Of a DNA stretch of 64,000 bases, positions 11,792-22,574 are shown in pieces. The stretch comes from Diaporthe sp. PMI_573. Lineage: Eukaryota > Ascomycota > Sordariomycetes > Diaporthales > Diaporthaceae. The translations under genes were made by a program, and so were the position numbers. A model generated the notes under the pieces. That model saw nothing but the letters and a program-made list of their open reading frames with translations. It had not been told where the DNA came from and made no database searches. The stretch lies in contig JAJTUP010000031.1 of assembly GCA_021399435.1 (NCBI GenBank), positions 372,001 through 436,000 on the forward strand, read 5' to 3'. Each line of letters starts with the position of its first letter. Position 1 is the stretch's first letter.

Positions 11792-13682
11792 ATGGATCAT
11801 GCGGTGGATAGCGAGGCTCTCGAGGAAAGGTGGCAGCGAATGTTCAACGAGTTTCAGGATGTCCGATCTCAGAGAAGTGAACGCAAAGATGCCGCGAGAG
11901 ATGAGCTCCACGCCGGAGAGCAAGAAATCGACGCAGCAATCTCGAGAATTCGAGGCGACCAAACCATTTTCATTGAAGCCCTCGAGGAAGATGCCGACGA
12001 AGAACTACGCCAAATCGAAGAACAAACTGCAATGGAAATCAAGCGACTCCGTGATGAGGCTCAGAGAAAGGTTACGGAGGTCCAGGAAGAAACCAATAAG
12101 CGCATTGAGCTCCTGAAGGTCGATACTGAGAAGCAGACTCAGAAGCTGGAGGACAAACGAACTTCAAGAAAGCGAAAACACGAAGAAGACAACAGGGAGA
12201 TCGAGATCGAATTCTCATCACGTTTGAAAGCTCTGGACAAACAGCTGAGGGCTCCGGTATGCACAGTTCTGTGTACATTGAGAGGGCAAATAGGGACTGT
12301 TCGCTGACCAAATCAGGCATTACCGGAGACTCCACCGCCTTCTGTGACCCGAGAAGTGCTGATCGATCCTCTGCAAGTCAATGATCCCTCGGCAAATACT
12401 TCATCGCTGGCTGACTCTAGGCCTCCTGAAGAACTTGCAGAGAGTCGGGCGACCCGAAATACCCTACCACCACTCCGCTCGAGCGAGGAGGAGCTTCCTT
12501 CACGAACCACTCTGGCATCAGATATCTCAGCCCAAGGGACAAAGAAGCATCGCTTTGAAGGGTTTGCAAAAGATGGCTGCATCACGTGCAAAAGGCGAGC
12601 CCGGCTGTGTGATTGCGCGAAACCAGTATGTGGCAAATGCAAGGCAGACGGTCGACACTGCCTCTGGCCTCAGCCAACAGCTCCCCAGCAGCCAGCACGC
12701 GACGACACCAGCGCAAACAACCCACATGTTGAAGCTGAAGATTGTCTCGCGCCTAGGTTGAGACCATCACACACTGCCTGCACACCCCGAGCCCATCCTG
12801 ACCTCCTACCGGCTTTTGCTTATGATGCCAGCAGACGGCCATCACAAAGAGTGGTAAGGCTGGACCATTCGGTAGATCGGGTGCGTAGGTTTGCAAAAGA
12901 ACGCCAAGAAGTCCTCCGCAATTTCGTTGCTAATAATGGCTAGGTTGAACCGGCTGGACGGGGTCAGGAAACAGGCACAGAGTTGAGCGAAAGGATCACG
13001 GAACAGCCTCCAGTTCGAAGATCTCCACAAGTCATGTCACAGAGTGGTCCACCGCTACCATCAATACAGCAGCCTGGGCATGAGCGAAGCGGGCAACGAT
13101 CTAGCAGCCTCACGGCCCAGAAGACCATCACATATGACGAGGTTTTCGACAACGTTCAGAGGGCAGCCTCGCGGGAAAAGCATTTCATTATCGAATGGCC
13201 ACAGAAGAGCAACAAGTGGTATATCCTACGCTGCGAAAAGCATGAAAAGAACTTTGGGGAAAACGTTTTTACCTCAGCAAGGTCTCATCTGCACTCCGAG
13301 GCTCACGGATATGTACCACGCACCAAGGAGCACTCCATCCAGGAGCTAGGCGTACTCGTGGTTGGCTGTGATGCCAGGGGCGCAAAGAGAAGCAACCTGG
13401 CTTACAAGAAGGCCCTAGAAGACGGCTACAAGCCGAAACAAGGGAACATGGGACCGTGCAAGAGGAAGAGACACAGGTCTAGGGGGGGTCGTGCTTCTAA
13501 GCATATCCCAAACAAACGGAAATCAGACCGAAGTACTCTTCGGCCATCCGGGCAGCCCAGGGCATCACGAGCATTCCAGGGCATCATTGACCCCATTCCT
13601 GGTGAGGTATACCAAGGGGCTTTGCGAATACCGGGACGAAGTGAGCTTCACTGGTATCTGGTAGTATGTCTGCCTTTAGATA

Positions 13683-13725
13683 ACGTCCCCGGCCCGGCTT
13701 CCGCCCCCCCCCTGATTCCGCCCCC
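13683..13725 (+). repeat. Left terminal inverted repeat of the Pot2-like element
   Basis: 43 bp, begins ACGTCCCCGGCCCGGCTTCC and contains a run of nine C. It pairs perfectly with 15491-15533 in inverse orientation. The TA target duplicate lies just outside at 13681-13682. Confidence 0.95.
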
Positions 13726-13730
13726 TTCCC

Positions 13731-15372
13731 TCACGACCGCCCCCTTCGCCTCGTCGCCGACGACGCCGCCACCACGATAGTTGACCTCGCTTCCGATGGT
13801 GTTTCCGACTCTTCTGAAGCGTCGCTTTCTTCTGATACCACCCCCGCTTCAATCTGAGTCCTCCGAATGGCCTCGATATCGGCGAAAAGTTCATTCGGGT
13901 CAAGTTGAACCTTCTTCCTTCGGACTACCCTACTGGCTTCAATCTGGGCTTCCAACTCTCGGGCTTTTTGTGAGGACATCGTCAGATCGACGTCTATCTG
14001 GTCCCAACTTTTGAGGATTTTCCTGAAGAGGAGTCGTGATGTGGGGCTGAGATTCTTCTGACGGGCATACCGAGCCACCATACCCCTTAGGTCTTGAGAT
14101 CGCTTAGGGGTCGCAAAAATGGTCCCTCGAGGCCGACAAAAACACTTATCAGTGCAGAAATGGCTGCTGGAGCTATTGGTACCGCCAGATTCCAACGATC
14201 TCGCTTCCTTCTCGCGATTATCGGCGATAAAGTGGCTTCCGAGTGCCCTATGCTTAGACACTGGCCAGAGACCAGTCGCCCGCCAGCCAGAACGTATATT
14301 TGCTTCCGTCAAAGTGTCAATTCGAGCCTTGTGATAGCAATAAAGAAACCGTTTCTTTGCCACGACTGTTGACGAATCGTGCCCTCCCTGGTGATCGAGA
14401 TGCTTCTTAAATGCGAGCTTTAGAGGGCCGAAGATCGCCACATCGAGCGGTTGCAGCATATGCGAAGTATGGGCGGGCAAAAAAAACGATATACACCTTA
14501 TTCGAGAAGCATTCCCACATAAACTCGACCGTTGTATGTGTATGGTGCCCATCGATCACGAGAAGGCGCCATTCTAATGGGTCCTCTGGTACTGTTTGAG
14601 GAAGGAAGACCTTCCGAAGCCAGTGGATAGCGATAGGTTCCTCCATCCACCCCTTCTTCGTCGCCGTGAACTGCCAGCCCTCGTGATCTTCAAGGGCGAT
14701 AGGAAACCACTGCTGCTGAATGCTGAGTCCCTTAAAAATAACGAGTGGGACGAGGAACTTGCCCGTGGCGGAGATACACTCAAGGAAGGAGGTCCACGCT
14801 CTCGAATTAAAGTCCTTCTGAAGAAGCTGGCTTCCTTCCGAATAGCCGATCGTGAGCGCCTTCTCGGACTTGCCCTCCATCAGCCCGCCCTCGTCGGCAT
14901 TCCATCAGTTGGCCGGCTTAATTGCCTTCACGATAGGCAACTGCATGAAGTCAAACCACGACCCAACGTTCTTTTTGGTAGCTGCCCTTAGCCGTTTAGC
15001 CTCAACGCGCTGGTACTTACGGCTTTGGAGGATAGGGTGACGAAGGAGGAAGGCCCTCAGCCACTTCCTTCCGAGAGGAGCGACCTCCTTCCCCGACGAG
15101 GCCATTCGGGCTGCCAGAGCCCTCGTTTCCCAGCGAGTTAACGCATGGCCCAAGCTGCTTTGGTTGATAAGGAATAGGGCCAATCGATCCTCCTGATCAT
15201 CAGAAAGAGGCCTCTGAGGTTCGTGAGAAACGCGCTGACTTTGCGCGCCGGCGAGGCGATCGCGAAGTGTGGAACGGGGGATATGCCAGGTCCTGCAAGC
15301 CTGCTTGACGGGCATTCCATCCCTGCACGCAACAAGGGCGTCATGGATCTCGGCTTCCCCATAGGGCTTCAT
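13731..15372 (-). pseudogene. Pogo/Fot1-type transposase with one stop and one frameshift
   Basis: DDE transposase that would cut and paste the element. From ATG 15372 the N-terminus carries a psq-type helix-turn-helix (MPVKQACRTWHIPRSTLRDR) and then a CENP-B-type DNA-binding region. The catalytic core shows the three acidic sites in WNADEGG, VIDGHHTHTT and LQPLDVAIFGPL. Two lesions are visible: TGA at 14905-14907 just before WNADEGG, most simply a CGA-to-TGA change, and a frame change in the eight-A run at 14479-14486. The run is prone to sequencing error, so the second lesion may be artefactual. The stop alone would block full-length translation. The basic, Ser-rich C-terminus ends at 13731. 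Confidence 0.88.
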
Positions 15373-15490
15373 GATGACTAGGTTGATGCTTGGAAGAAGT
15401 TTGGTGACCAGAAAAAATTCTCTCGGAAAGATATGGTTGAGTTTATATAGGGTGGGGGCAGACGCGTACACGCGTGAACGCGGATGTGGG

Positions 15491-15533
15491 GGGGGCGGAA
15501 TCAGGGGGGGGGCGGAAGCCGGGCCGGGGACGT
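15491..15533 (-). repeat. Right terminal inverted repeat of the Pot2-like element
   Basis: Reverse complement of 13683-13725, 43 of 43 positions. The second TA copy is at 15534-15535; removing the element and one TA restores the sequence GATAACTG before the GTAATT donor. Confidence 0.95.
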
Positions 15534-16883
15534 TAACTGGTAATTATAATGCTCTCTGTTCCCCCTCCCCCTTCCTCCAACCGTCCCCTCAAATCAGTCA
15601 TCACTTTGGCCGGACCATATGCAATATCTTGGCATGGATGACCGCTATTCAAAGTCCCCTGCAGTTTCTGAATTGTTGCAAAATCTCACGCACAATGCCA
15701 CTTAGGAAAGCAATCGGAATCGACGGGGCTTTGAAGCATAGTCCGCTTGCCAGGAGCATGCCACCTTGCTACCAACGCATGTTTCTTTGGAACTCCGAGC
15801 CGGTCGCTTTAGACTGGACACGAGAGTTCCAAATCCATGGTCGACGAGTGAAAGAGCGACAATTCCCCTGCCTTATTCTCAGACCTGGTCTTGAGATACC
15901 TCCATGGGGTCAGAACTTCAGCATTCCCTCTGACGAGCGGTTTCTCTCCTGGGTGAGTGCCGCCAGCTTGCGCCCTGGTTGGTTCAAACATCCGTGGACT
16001 ACTCTTTCTAGTTCCATCAAGGGCATTGAGGATGGTCGCCAGGTTGCACTCAAGTATCGCCGACGGCTGGAAGCATATCGTGCGTCTCGTGGTGAGCCCA
16101 GGCTGGAAGTCAATATTCAAAATCATCAGAATGAAGTTGGCATCAACGAGGACACAGTATGTACTTGATTCACTTGAACACGAAATGGGCCTACACTGAC
16201 GTGCATGGTGCGGTTACTAGGCCGCGGCACATGATCAGCTGACGGCCGGAGGAGACCGTTCAGGAGAGGCGCAAGAAAACGTGGCCAATAACAGGGACCA
16301 GCAAGCAAATGGAAGTGATGTCGAAGCACTCCAGGAAGATGGCAGTCGCGATGCCACCGAAGACAACGTTGTGGCTATCTCATCAGGTCACAATGAATCT
16401 GGAAGTTCCCTCTCGCCGGTACCGAGCGAGTACGATGAAGACGGACTCGACTCATCCTACAGCTCTAGGTCGACCTCGTCTGACGGTCGAAATTCATCAG
16501 TCGACCACACTGCCATCGGCGAAGATTTCGACATCGGCGACGACATCGGCGACTACAACAATCCTCCGAGACCACCCAGTACCACCAGCTCAAGTGGCGC
16601 CGATTCCGAACCTGGCACACGCGCAAATGAAATAGCCCATATGAACTCATACGCTGGCCCTGGTCGGTCACCGTCGGCGGTGGAAGGCTTGAGGGCAATA
16701 CAGGCCGAACTGATCCCCGGATACTATGAAGAGGTAAATAGCAGGGACGAGCAGTCAACCAGAGGTCAAAGGCGGTCAGACCCGCTCCTCCTGTTCCCAG
16801 GTCTATCTACACGCAGCATGCATGAAGAGGACTCTGATGTATCATCAAACACTTCGTGCCGGACGCCTGCTTGTCTTAAATAA

Positions 16884-17283
16884 ATTGCCTACTGCCGGTA
16901 TCCTTTTCAGACAAATATGAACAATGCACTAGAGCTTGTGAGAGTTTCGGGGAAACTGTCATATCCGGGGTCCAACCTGAAGATGAGCACCACGGGGTCG
17001 TCTTCGATTGGCCAAGCCATTCAGAAAAATTGTGAGCTGATCCGAGCAGAAATGGATTTGTGAAAACAGCACTCTCGCTCAGCTCATTGTACTCTGTGAT
17101 TTGAGCAGGCCGAAAGAGTCATGAAGAATACCTATATCGACTACATGTCACTGTGACTAAAGTCAAGGGATTGCACATGACGACATCAAACCGAAGCTCT
17201 AAATACAGGCTAGTTGGCAGACTCAGATGATCAAAAGTACATATTATGTAGCAGAGGTATCGACTTTTCGGTCTAAATCAAGA
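16884..17283. other. Intergenic region between convergent genes
   Basis: 3' flanks of the split Zn2Cys6 gene and the membrane-protein gene. Nothing recognised. Confidence 0.55.
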
Positions 17284-19930
17284 TTACCGCATTTGGGGAT
17301 GACCTTCCAACCTTGCGTCGTGCCCCTCATCGAGTACCAACTGCGCCTTGAAGTTGCCATCTAACCCGACTTTCACAGTCTTGTCCCATACTCTAGTTGA
17401 GCTGACACCTGCTCCAGCATCAGACAAATCCCCATCGTTAGGAACTGGCGTTCTCAGTGCGAGTATGATCAGGTCTTGTAGATCTGACCACGGTATGACA
17501 CTCAGAGCTCGAGTACGTTCCCGGCTTGACTCGGACCTGAAAAGGTCAAGCACGGCCATGACCCCCACCCATGAAGCGTAAACGGCCAAGATGCCGAGGT
17601 AGATCCCTATCGTAGCTTGTGCCCACTGCAACGTGCGACGTTCTTGACCAGATCCATATCCGTGGCGTTCGGCGACGATATTTAATCGTAAATACGCATC
17701 CTGCTTTCTTCTGAATTCTGCAAGGGATCCCTCATGATCGATTGTCTGACCCCACCAGTCCTCACGGTAGAAAGTTGAATTCAGAGTCGTCAGTTTGTGG
17801 ATACCACCCCGGACCCCGTACTGCTCATTGAGATTGATATACGTGAGCTGGTAATCCTCGGTCTCGTTCAGAACCAGCCGTGTGGCCTGGTATTGGTATG
17901 TACTCCGCGCCAGACCTTCAGTGAGATAAACATCGAATACCTTGGCCAGAAAGATTTCTGCCGCGGTGTAATTGGCGACGCCGTCGTGCCGCTCGATAAA
18001 TGACATGGTGGCTTGGTTCGTCCCGTTGAGATTTTCTTTCAAAGAGAAGGTCTGGACGAGACGCCAAAGTGCCGTGATATTAGTTCTATTCCTTTCGTCC
18101 CAAGTCGGGTTGAGAGCTTGAAACCATTGCCTAGAAAACCGCATGTTTGTGACATCCTCGGGCGTGCTGTTGTGGTATAAGTTTTGCATGATATCGCTGT
18201 TGCTAAGCGATGATTGCAATGCATCACTGACTCTAGGATCCACCCCGAAGCTCGAGGGAACCCAACTTGCAATCAAGTTACAGAGATAAAAAGTGTACCC
18301 TGGCTTTCCAGAGGAAGCATCAGGGATTTGACCAGCGATTAAAACAATGGGCGAGTTACTTGCAAGTCCGAAAGTGCTAGCAACGGACCCGTCATGGCCC
18401 GTCTTGTTCCAGTGTGGTAGATTGCTTTTGTTGAAGTACGGCATGTTGTCCTCTTGGACACGTTGGCAATCGGTATCATTGAAGCAGTTCAGAGACCCAA
18501 GTAGGTAATAAACAACAGGCGATGGGTCTTTAGCCAACTCTTCCTTGTCATATGCTATACACTTGGACTGTGTGAGCGGTTGATATAGTGGTGATTCTTC
18601 ATGTGACAAGGGATTCATAGGGTTTTTTTCGCGTAGTTCGAAGTCGGTAGTGAGGCTCTCTCGACAATGTGCCAACGTCAGCGTGGTCGATATACTTCTG
18701 GAAGAGACCAAGGCTATTCGTCAGAATGTGTGGCGGGGTCGTGCAGAGCGTGGGTACGCTGGTGTTCTGAGTGTTGTTGGCCATTGTGAAAACAAGATGC
18801 CTCCGTAAATCAGCCGAGGATGAATGAAAGGTAAGGTTGTTCCCCAGATCCGTGGCGGCAAAATCTTGCAGCCAACTGTTTATCTCCGGGAACCCTCCTG
18901 CTGGACAGGAGACTTGAAACAAGCCTTCAACCCCGTCGCATGTATCTGGTGCGTCGTGCTGAAGTGGATACCAGACGTTTGCCCGGTTCCGTGTGTATAT
19001 GAGGGGAAGCTCGATCTTACTGAAGGCGTCTGAAGGATTCATGTACCAGCCCAGGGTCGGCACAAGCAGTACAGCAGATGCTGGTCCAACTATGGTCGAC
19101 ATGATAGTGGCGAAGACAACAAAGCCAGGAAGCAGCAAACCCCAGAGATTTGACATGTCGACACCTTGGCGCCTGAAGGCGGCCGTTTTCAAGTACCCGA
19201 GGTCACCAACACGATGCCCGCCTGTTAGAAACCCCAAGTGGACGCCATCAGTAATCAAAGATCGCTGAAACATGGCCAAAGCAATGGTTGACAACGATGC
19301 CACAATGAAAAGCTCGTGCAGCTTGGCGACGAGTTGTAGAACGTTGCTGATGGTATCTGCGTCGACTCGGTAATCCTCGATGAGAGGGCCCTGTTCTGGA
19401 TACCAATAGAACTTCCAAGAGCCAACAACCAAAATAGCGACAGTCATCAGCAGTGCAGGCATATGAGCGATCCACCCGTGAAGGTAACGGTTCCAGCCAC
19501 TCCTAACAATATGCTTTGGTACTCTTGGTTCCCTATTCGCTTCTTCAATCTTCGGGTCTGTGACCTCCTCGTCTTCAGAGCCCCTTGTATCAAGTGACTT
19601 GTTAGGGAGTGCTGGATGCTCAACTGAGTCTCTTGACTGATAACGGTCCCCTATTCGATCTATGCCGGAATTCGAGGCATGACTGTCGATGTCGGGTGCA
19701 GCCCGTTTTCCACTCAGAAGTAGAGGTGATTCGATGGCATTGTCGTCACCGTTTGCCTATTGTACTTTTGAGAGTGATTCAGGGTGATCTCGACAGTTTT
19801 CGGCGGATGAAGTGCGTGTGAAGTCTTGGGGCGATGGCTCGGGCCTGTTGACTGGAAAGGTGTGACCGTGTCGCATCCGCATTCTGCCACGACGCTGTCG
19901 TAGTTCAATGATGTCTTCAAACGAGGACAT
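17284..19930 (-). CDS. Uncharacterised fungal integral membrane protein (possible frameshift and stop)
   Basis: A large membrane protein on the minus strand, here read as one gene. The N-terminal cytosolic part starts at ATG 19930 (MSSFEDIIELRQ) and an Asp/Ser-rich segment follows. A hydrophobic block (ALLMTVAILVVGSWKFYW, LHELFIVASLSTIALAMF, LLLPGFVVFATIMSTIVG) leads to a long Asn-glycosylation-rich, Cys-containing extracellular region, and a C-terminal helix (ATIGIYLGILAVYASWVGVM) precedes a cytosolic tail. The segment VASLSTIA...GVHLGFLTGGHRVGDLGYL resembles a widespread fungal family of unknown function. Two problems exist: an in-frame TAG at 19757-19759, which could mark the acceptor of an unrecognised intron, and a frame change that fits one extra base in the seven-T tract 18623-18629. 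It is either a damaged gene or one with assembly indels. Confidence 0.65.
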
Positions 19931-21431
19931 TGAGCTGTGCACAGGCTCCAGAATATAAGAAAGCTGTTCCCGAAGAAATGTTGTGGTCGGAAAGTCTCGC
20001 GTTAGATCTGAGGCTTTGACGGAAAAGAAGGATATCGTGGCAGCAAAACTCGGGCGCAGAGGGTAATTCTAATGAAAATGGAATAAGCTGCACTTTCACA
20101 CGGGCGACACGCGCCTGCGGCACTTGTGCTTGTATCATTACTACCAATCATTGCCACATTTGATGGCGGGGTCAGGCTGCAGCCTGCATTGTTGAATTAC
20201 CTGGTGAGATCGCAACATGGCGTTTTCATCCACCGAAGCAGCTCAGCCCTCCTTGGCTTAAGCTGAATCTTACTCATTATATGATGAAATGCGCTCAATG
20301 GGCCTAACATGGCCGCAGCGTCCTACAGTCAGCAGTCAGCATGCCGCATACTTCCTTCGTCTGCCTTATGGGATCACCGGTTTTGACCGCATGTTCTTGC
20401 AGATCGAAATGTGAATGCTGAGATCTAGATTAGAGCCTCGCCTCCATGGCGATCGGTTTGGCATGCATCGCATCGTGTTGCTGAGATTTCGGCATGCAAT
20501 AAAGCTGACTGGCCAGCATACGCCAATATGCTCTCCTTGCCAACTTGCCAAGACAGCTGGGGTATCAGCTACAAAGGCCTCTGCGACGCGCCAAAGCCTC
20601 ATTTAACAACTCGGAGGCTAGGTAAAAGGGTGTCCAGGTGCGCATCTCAAGCATAATACAGACGGAAGTAGGAAGTCAATCGTGCCTCTCGCAGTACCAA
20701 ACAAAATCCCGGGCGATGTGCGATGTTTTAATGGCATGTTTAAAGACTAAAATTGCTAATGCATGCTAATAGGCGAGCTCTTGATGCGCCAAGTCAGCCC
20801 AGAACGGCAGGCGACGGTGTTGAAATGTCGTGTAACCATGACAGCTTCATGGATCGACAGATTGTCGGCTGCCGTCCCCATGGACAGTCAGTTGAACTGC
20901 GGAAATCATATTGCAGGTCAGACTGCAGCTTAGCTCTCAGATCTGATTAATTCCGTGAAACGTGATGATGTTTTGGACAACAATAGGATAAGCACCAACC
21001 CACAAAAGTCGCGCGGTGCCCGGAATTGTTGTTCCGATCCTTTTGAAATCGGTTCTCCTTTATTCAAACTCCAATATTGGCTTGGTCATCAGCTCTTACC
21101 TGCCTTGTGCAAGATTAGATCTTAGACATGCGAATGTTTTTTGGATAGATCGAATGAGTCTCGGACTTAAGAGGTGTAATTTCTCAACCCAATCTCATGG
21201 CTCTGAATCATTTGATACCAAGCCGAGGAGAAAGTTTCCGGTTTATGGAAAGGTAAATGTGAAAGCAATTTATGCTATCTAACGCTGTGACTTTGAGTGG
21301 TTACCACTGTGTGAACAGACCGCCTACAGTTCTGTAGGAGCATGTACACGGACTAAAAGCGAAACCACCTTTCTACCATTTCAACTCCAATTGCATCAAG
21401 GCTCGTGTAGATAACATACATAAAGCCAATC
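19931..21431. other. Intergenic region
   Basis: 1.5 kb with no recognised gene, RNA or repeat; upstream of the membrane-protein gene. Confidence 0.5.
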
Positions 21432-22574
21432 TTAAGTCAATTGAGAGAGGAATCCGCTCATGACAGCGCTGTATACGCACACGAAGACAACTTGACGCGC
21501 CTCATCGGCTTCGATGACCCGAGCAAAGACACTGATTAGAAAGCACATCGCAACTACCAGAGCCATTCTGAAGTTACGGTTGGTATCGAAATAGGATAGA
21601 AGGGCCAGTGGAAGGACAAGGAAGATGCATATACCGACGAGCAGCAGGACACTGACCAACCCAGAAAGGACTGCATCTTCGTAGCGCTGGAACTGGAGAT
21701 TGTCGACGTGGACACTATGAGATCGGAAGGGGCGCTGTGTATCATATGTTATCCAAAGGTTTAGCCTGAATTGAAGTCGGGCATAATCAAAAATACTGAC
21801 GAGCATGATACGGCCTAGTCTTGAAAGCGGCATAAGGGCTTTCACGAGTTTCTCGATAGGCCCTTTGCCGGGTGCCAACATTCGGAACTCGTGCCATTCT
21901 TTGTTCTTATACAAGCAAACCTGGTCCCTCGAGCGCTGGTCGAGCCATAGGCGTAATTGGTCAAGGCTCGATTCCTCCGGCACGTCGGCGTTGTCAACCA
22001 TCTTTGCGTGTGCCCAGGCAGCGTCTTGCCATTCCGGCATCAGTTTTGATCCCCAAATTTGAAGTGATCAAAAAATAAAATTCCCACCGTATTGAGCGAG
22101 GCTATCTGCAAGTCGCGATATCAGCCCCTCCAACCTCTCCTCAACCACGCATGTTGAGGGTAGCTTGGAGGGCTCGCTCGCGCTCTCGCATTTCGATTCC
22201 CTCCTCAGTGTTTGTATCTCCACACTAAGCCTTGAGATGCACTGGGCGCGATACTCAAGGGCGATCGAACGCTCGACTGAGAAACTGGGATAGAAGGCGA
22301 ATCGGCGGTCGTAGTCTTTTACTCGGGCAAGGCCCTCGGGACCGGATGCCTGCTCTGAGCCAGGTAATGTCAACTTTTGGCATCACTATGCGGGAGAGAG
22401 TCCCTCACCAAGATCCTCGTTCTGTTCTTGAACCACTGATGGCCGTGTTTGATCTATTGGCTCGAAAGTGGGGTGGGTATGTCTTCCGTCGGGTTGTCTC
22501 AGATGCCCTCCCACGAGGTCCCCATGCGACTCGCCCCTTTCGGCCAGATCAAGAATGGAAAGCTCGGTGGACAT
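21432..22574 (-). CDS. DUF6594-type membrane protein
   Basis: Three exons (22409-22574, 22088-22354, 21432-22024) with introns of 54 and 63 nt join in frame to 341 aa. After a polar N-terminus the sequence GPEGLARVKDYDRRFAFYPSFSVERSIALEY matches the opening of DUF6594, where a P-E-G-L/Y element precedes a helix that starts R-F-x-x-L. The central region is helical and charged. The YDAAWAHAKMVDNADVPEES and LRLWLDQRS segments are also family-like. The C-terminus has two or three hydrophobic segments (VSVLLLVGICIFLVLPLALL, MALVVAMCFLISVF, VVFVCVYSAVMSGFL). DUF6594 proteins are common in filamentous fungi, usually in variable copy number, with no established role. The splice acceptor CAAG at 22025 is weak but is the only one that keeps frame and family similarity. 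Confidence 0.82.

Larger units (their letters stand above)
13683..15533 (-). mobile_element. Pot2/Fot1-like DNA transposon (Tc1-mariner/pogo superfamily)
   Basis: An 1851-bp element bounded by perfect 43-bp terminal inverted repeats beginning ACGTCCCCGGCCCGG and flanked by a TA duplication (13681-13682 and 15534-15535). Size, repeat length and TA target are those of the Fot1/Pot2/Flipper group; Pot2 is about 1.86 kb with 43-bp ends by general knowledge. It carries one transposase frame on the minus strand. Perfect ends and a transposase with only one stop and one homopolymer shift point to a recent insertion. It lies inside the coding exon of a Zn2Cys6 gene. Confidence 0.95.
11792..16883 (+). 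pseudogene. Coiled-coil/Zn2Cys6 protein gene split by a Pot2/Fot1-like transposon
   Basis: Exons 11792-12256, 12317-12853 (alternative end 12880), 12944-13682, then after the transposon 15536-15539, 15706-16156 and 16221-16883 all join in one frame. The N-terminus is a long charged coiled coil. A Zn2Cys6-type motif (CITCKRRARLCD...CGKCKADGRHC, spacing CX2CX6CX6CX2CX6C) lies in exon 2, unusually far from the N-terminus. A conserved-looking C-terminal domain follows (YLVVCLPLDNWKAIGIDG...CYQRM...VKERQFPCLI), then an acidic Ser-rich tail. The element sits in the Asp-Asn codons 4 bp before the donor GTAATT (intron 15540-15705, acceptor CTTAG). Reading into the insertion replaces the end with a Pro/Ala-rich tail. 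Use of a Zn2Cys6 motif suggests DNA binding, but that is inference. The TAG at 12941 falls at an intron acceptor and is not counted as a lesion. Confidence 0.8.

Noticed and set aside
12941..12943. TAG as a nonsense mutation in the Zn2Cys6 gene
   Set aside because: It sits at the end of TGCTAATAATGGCTAG, a normal branch point and acceptor, with in-phase donors GTAAGG (12854) or GTGCGT (12881).
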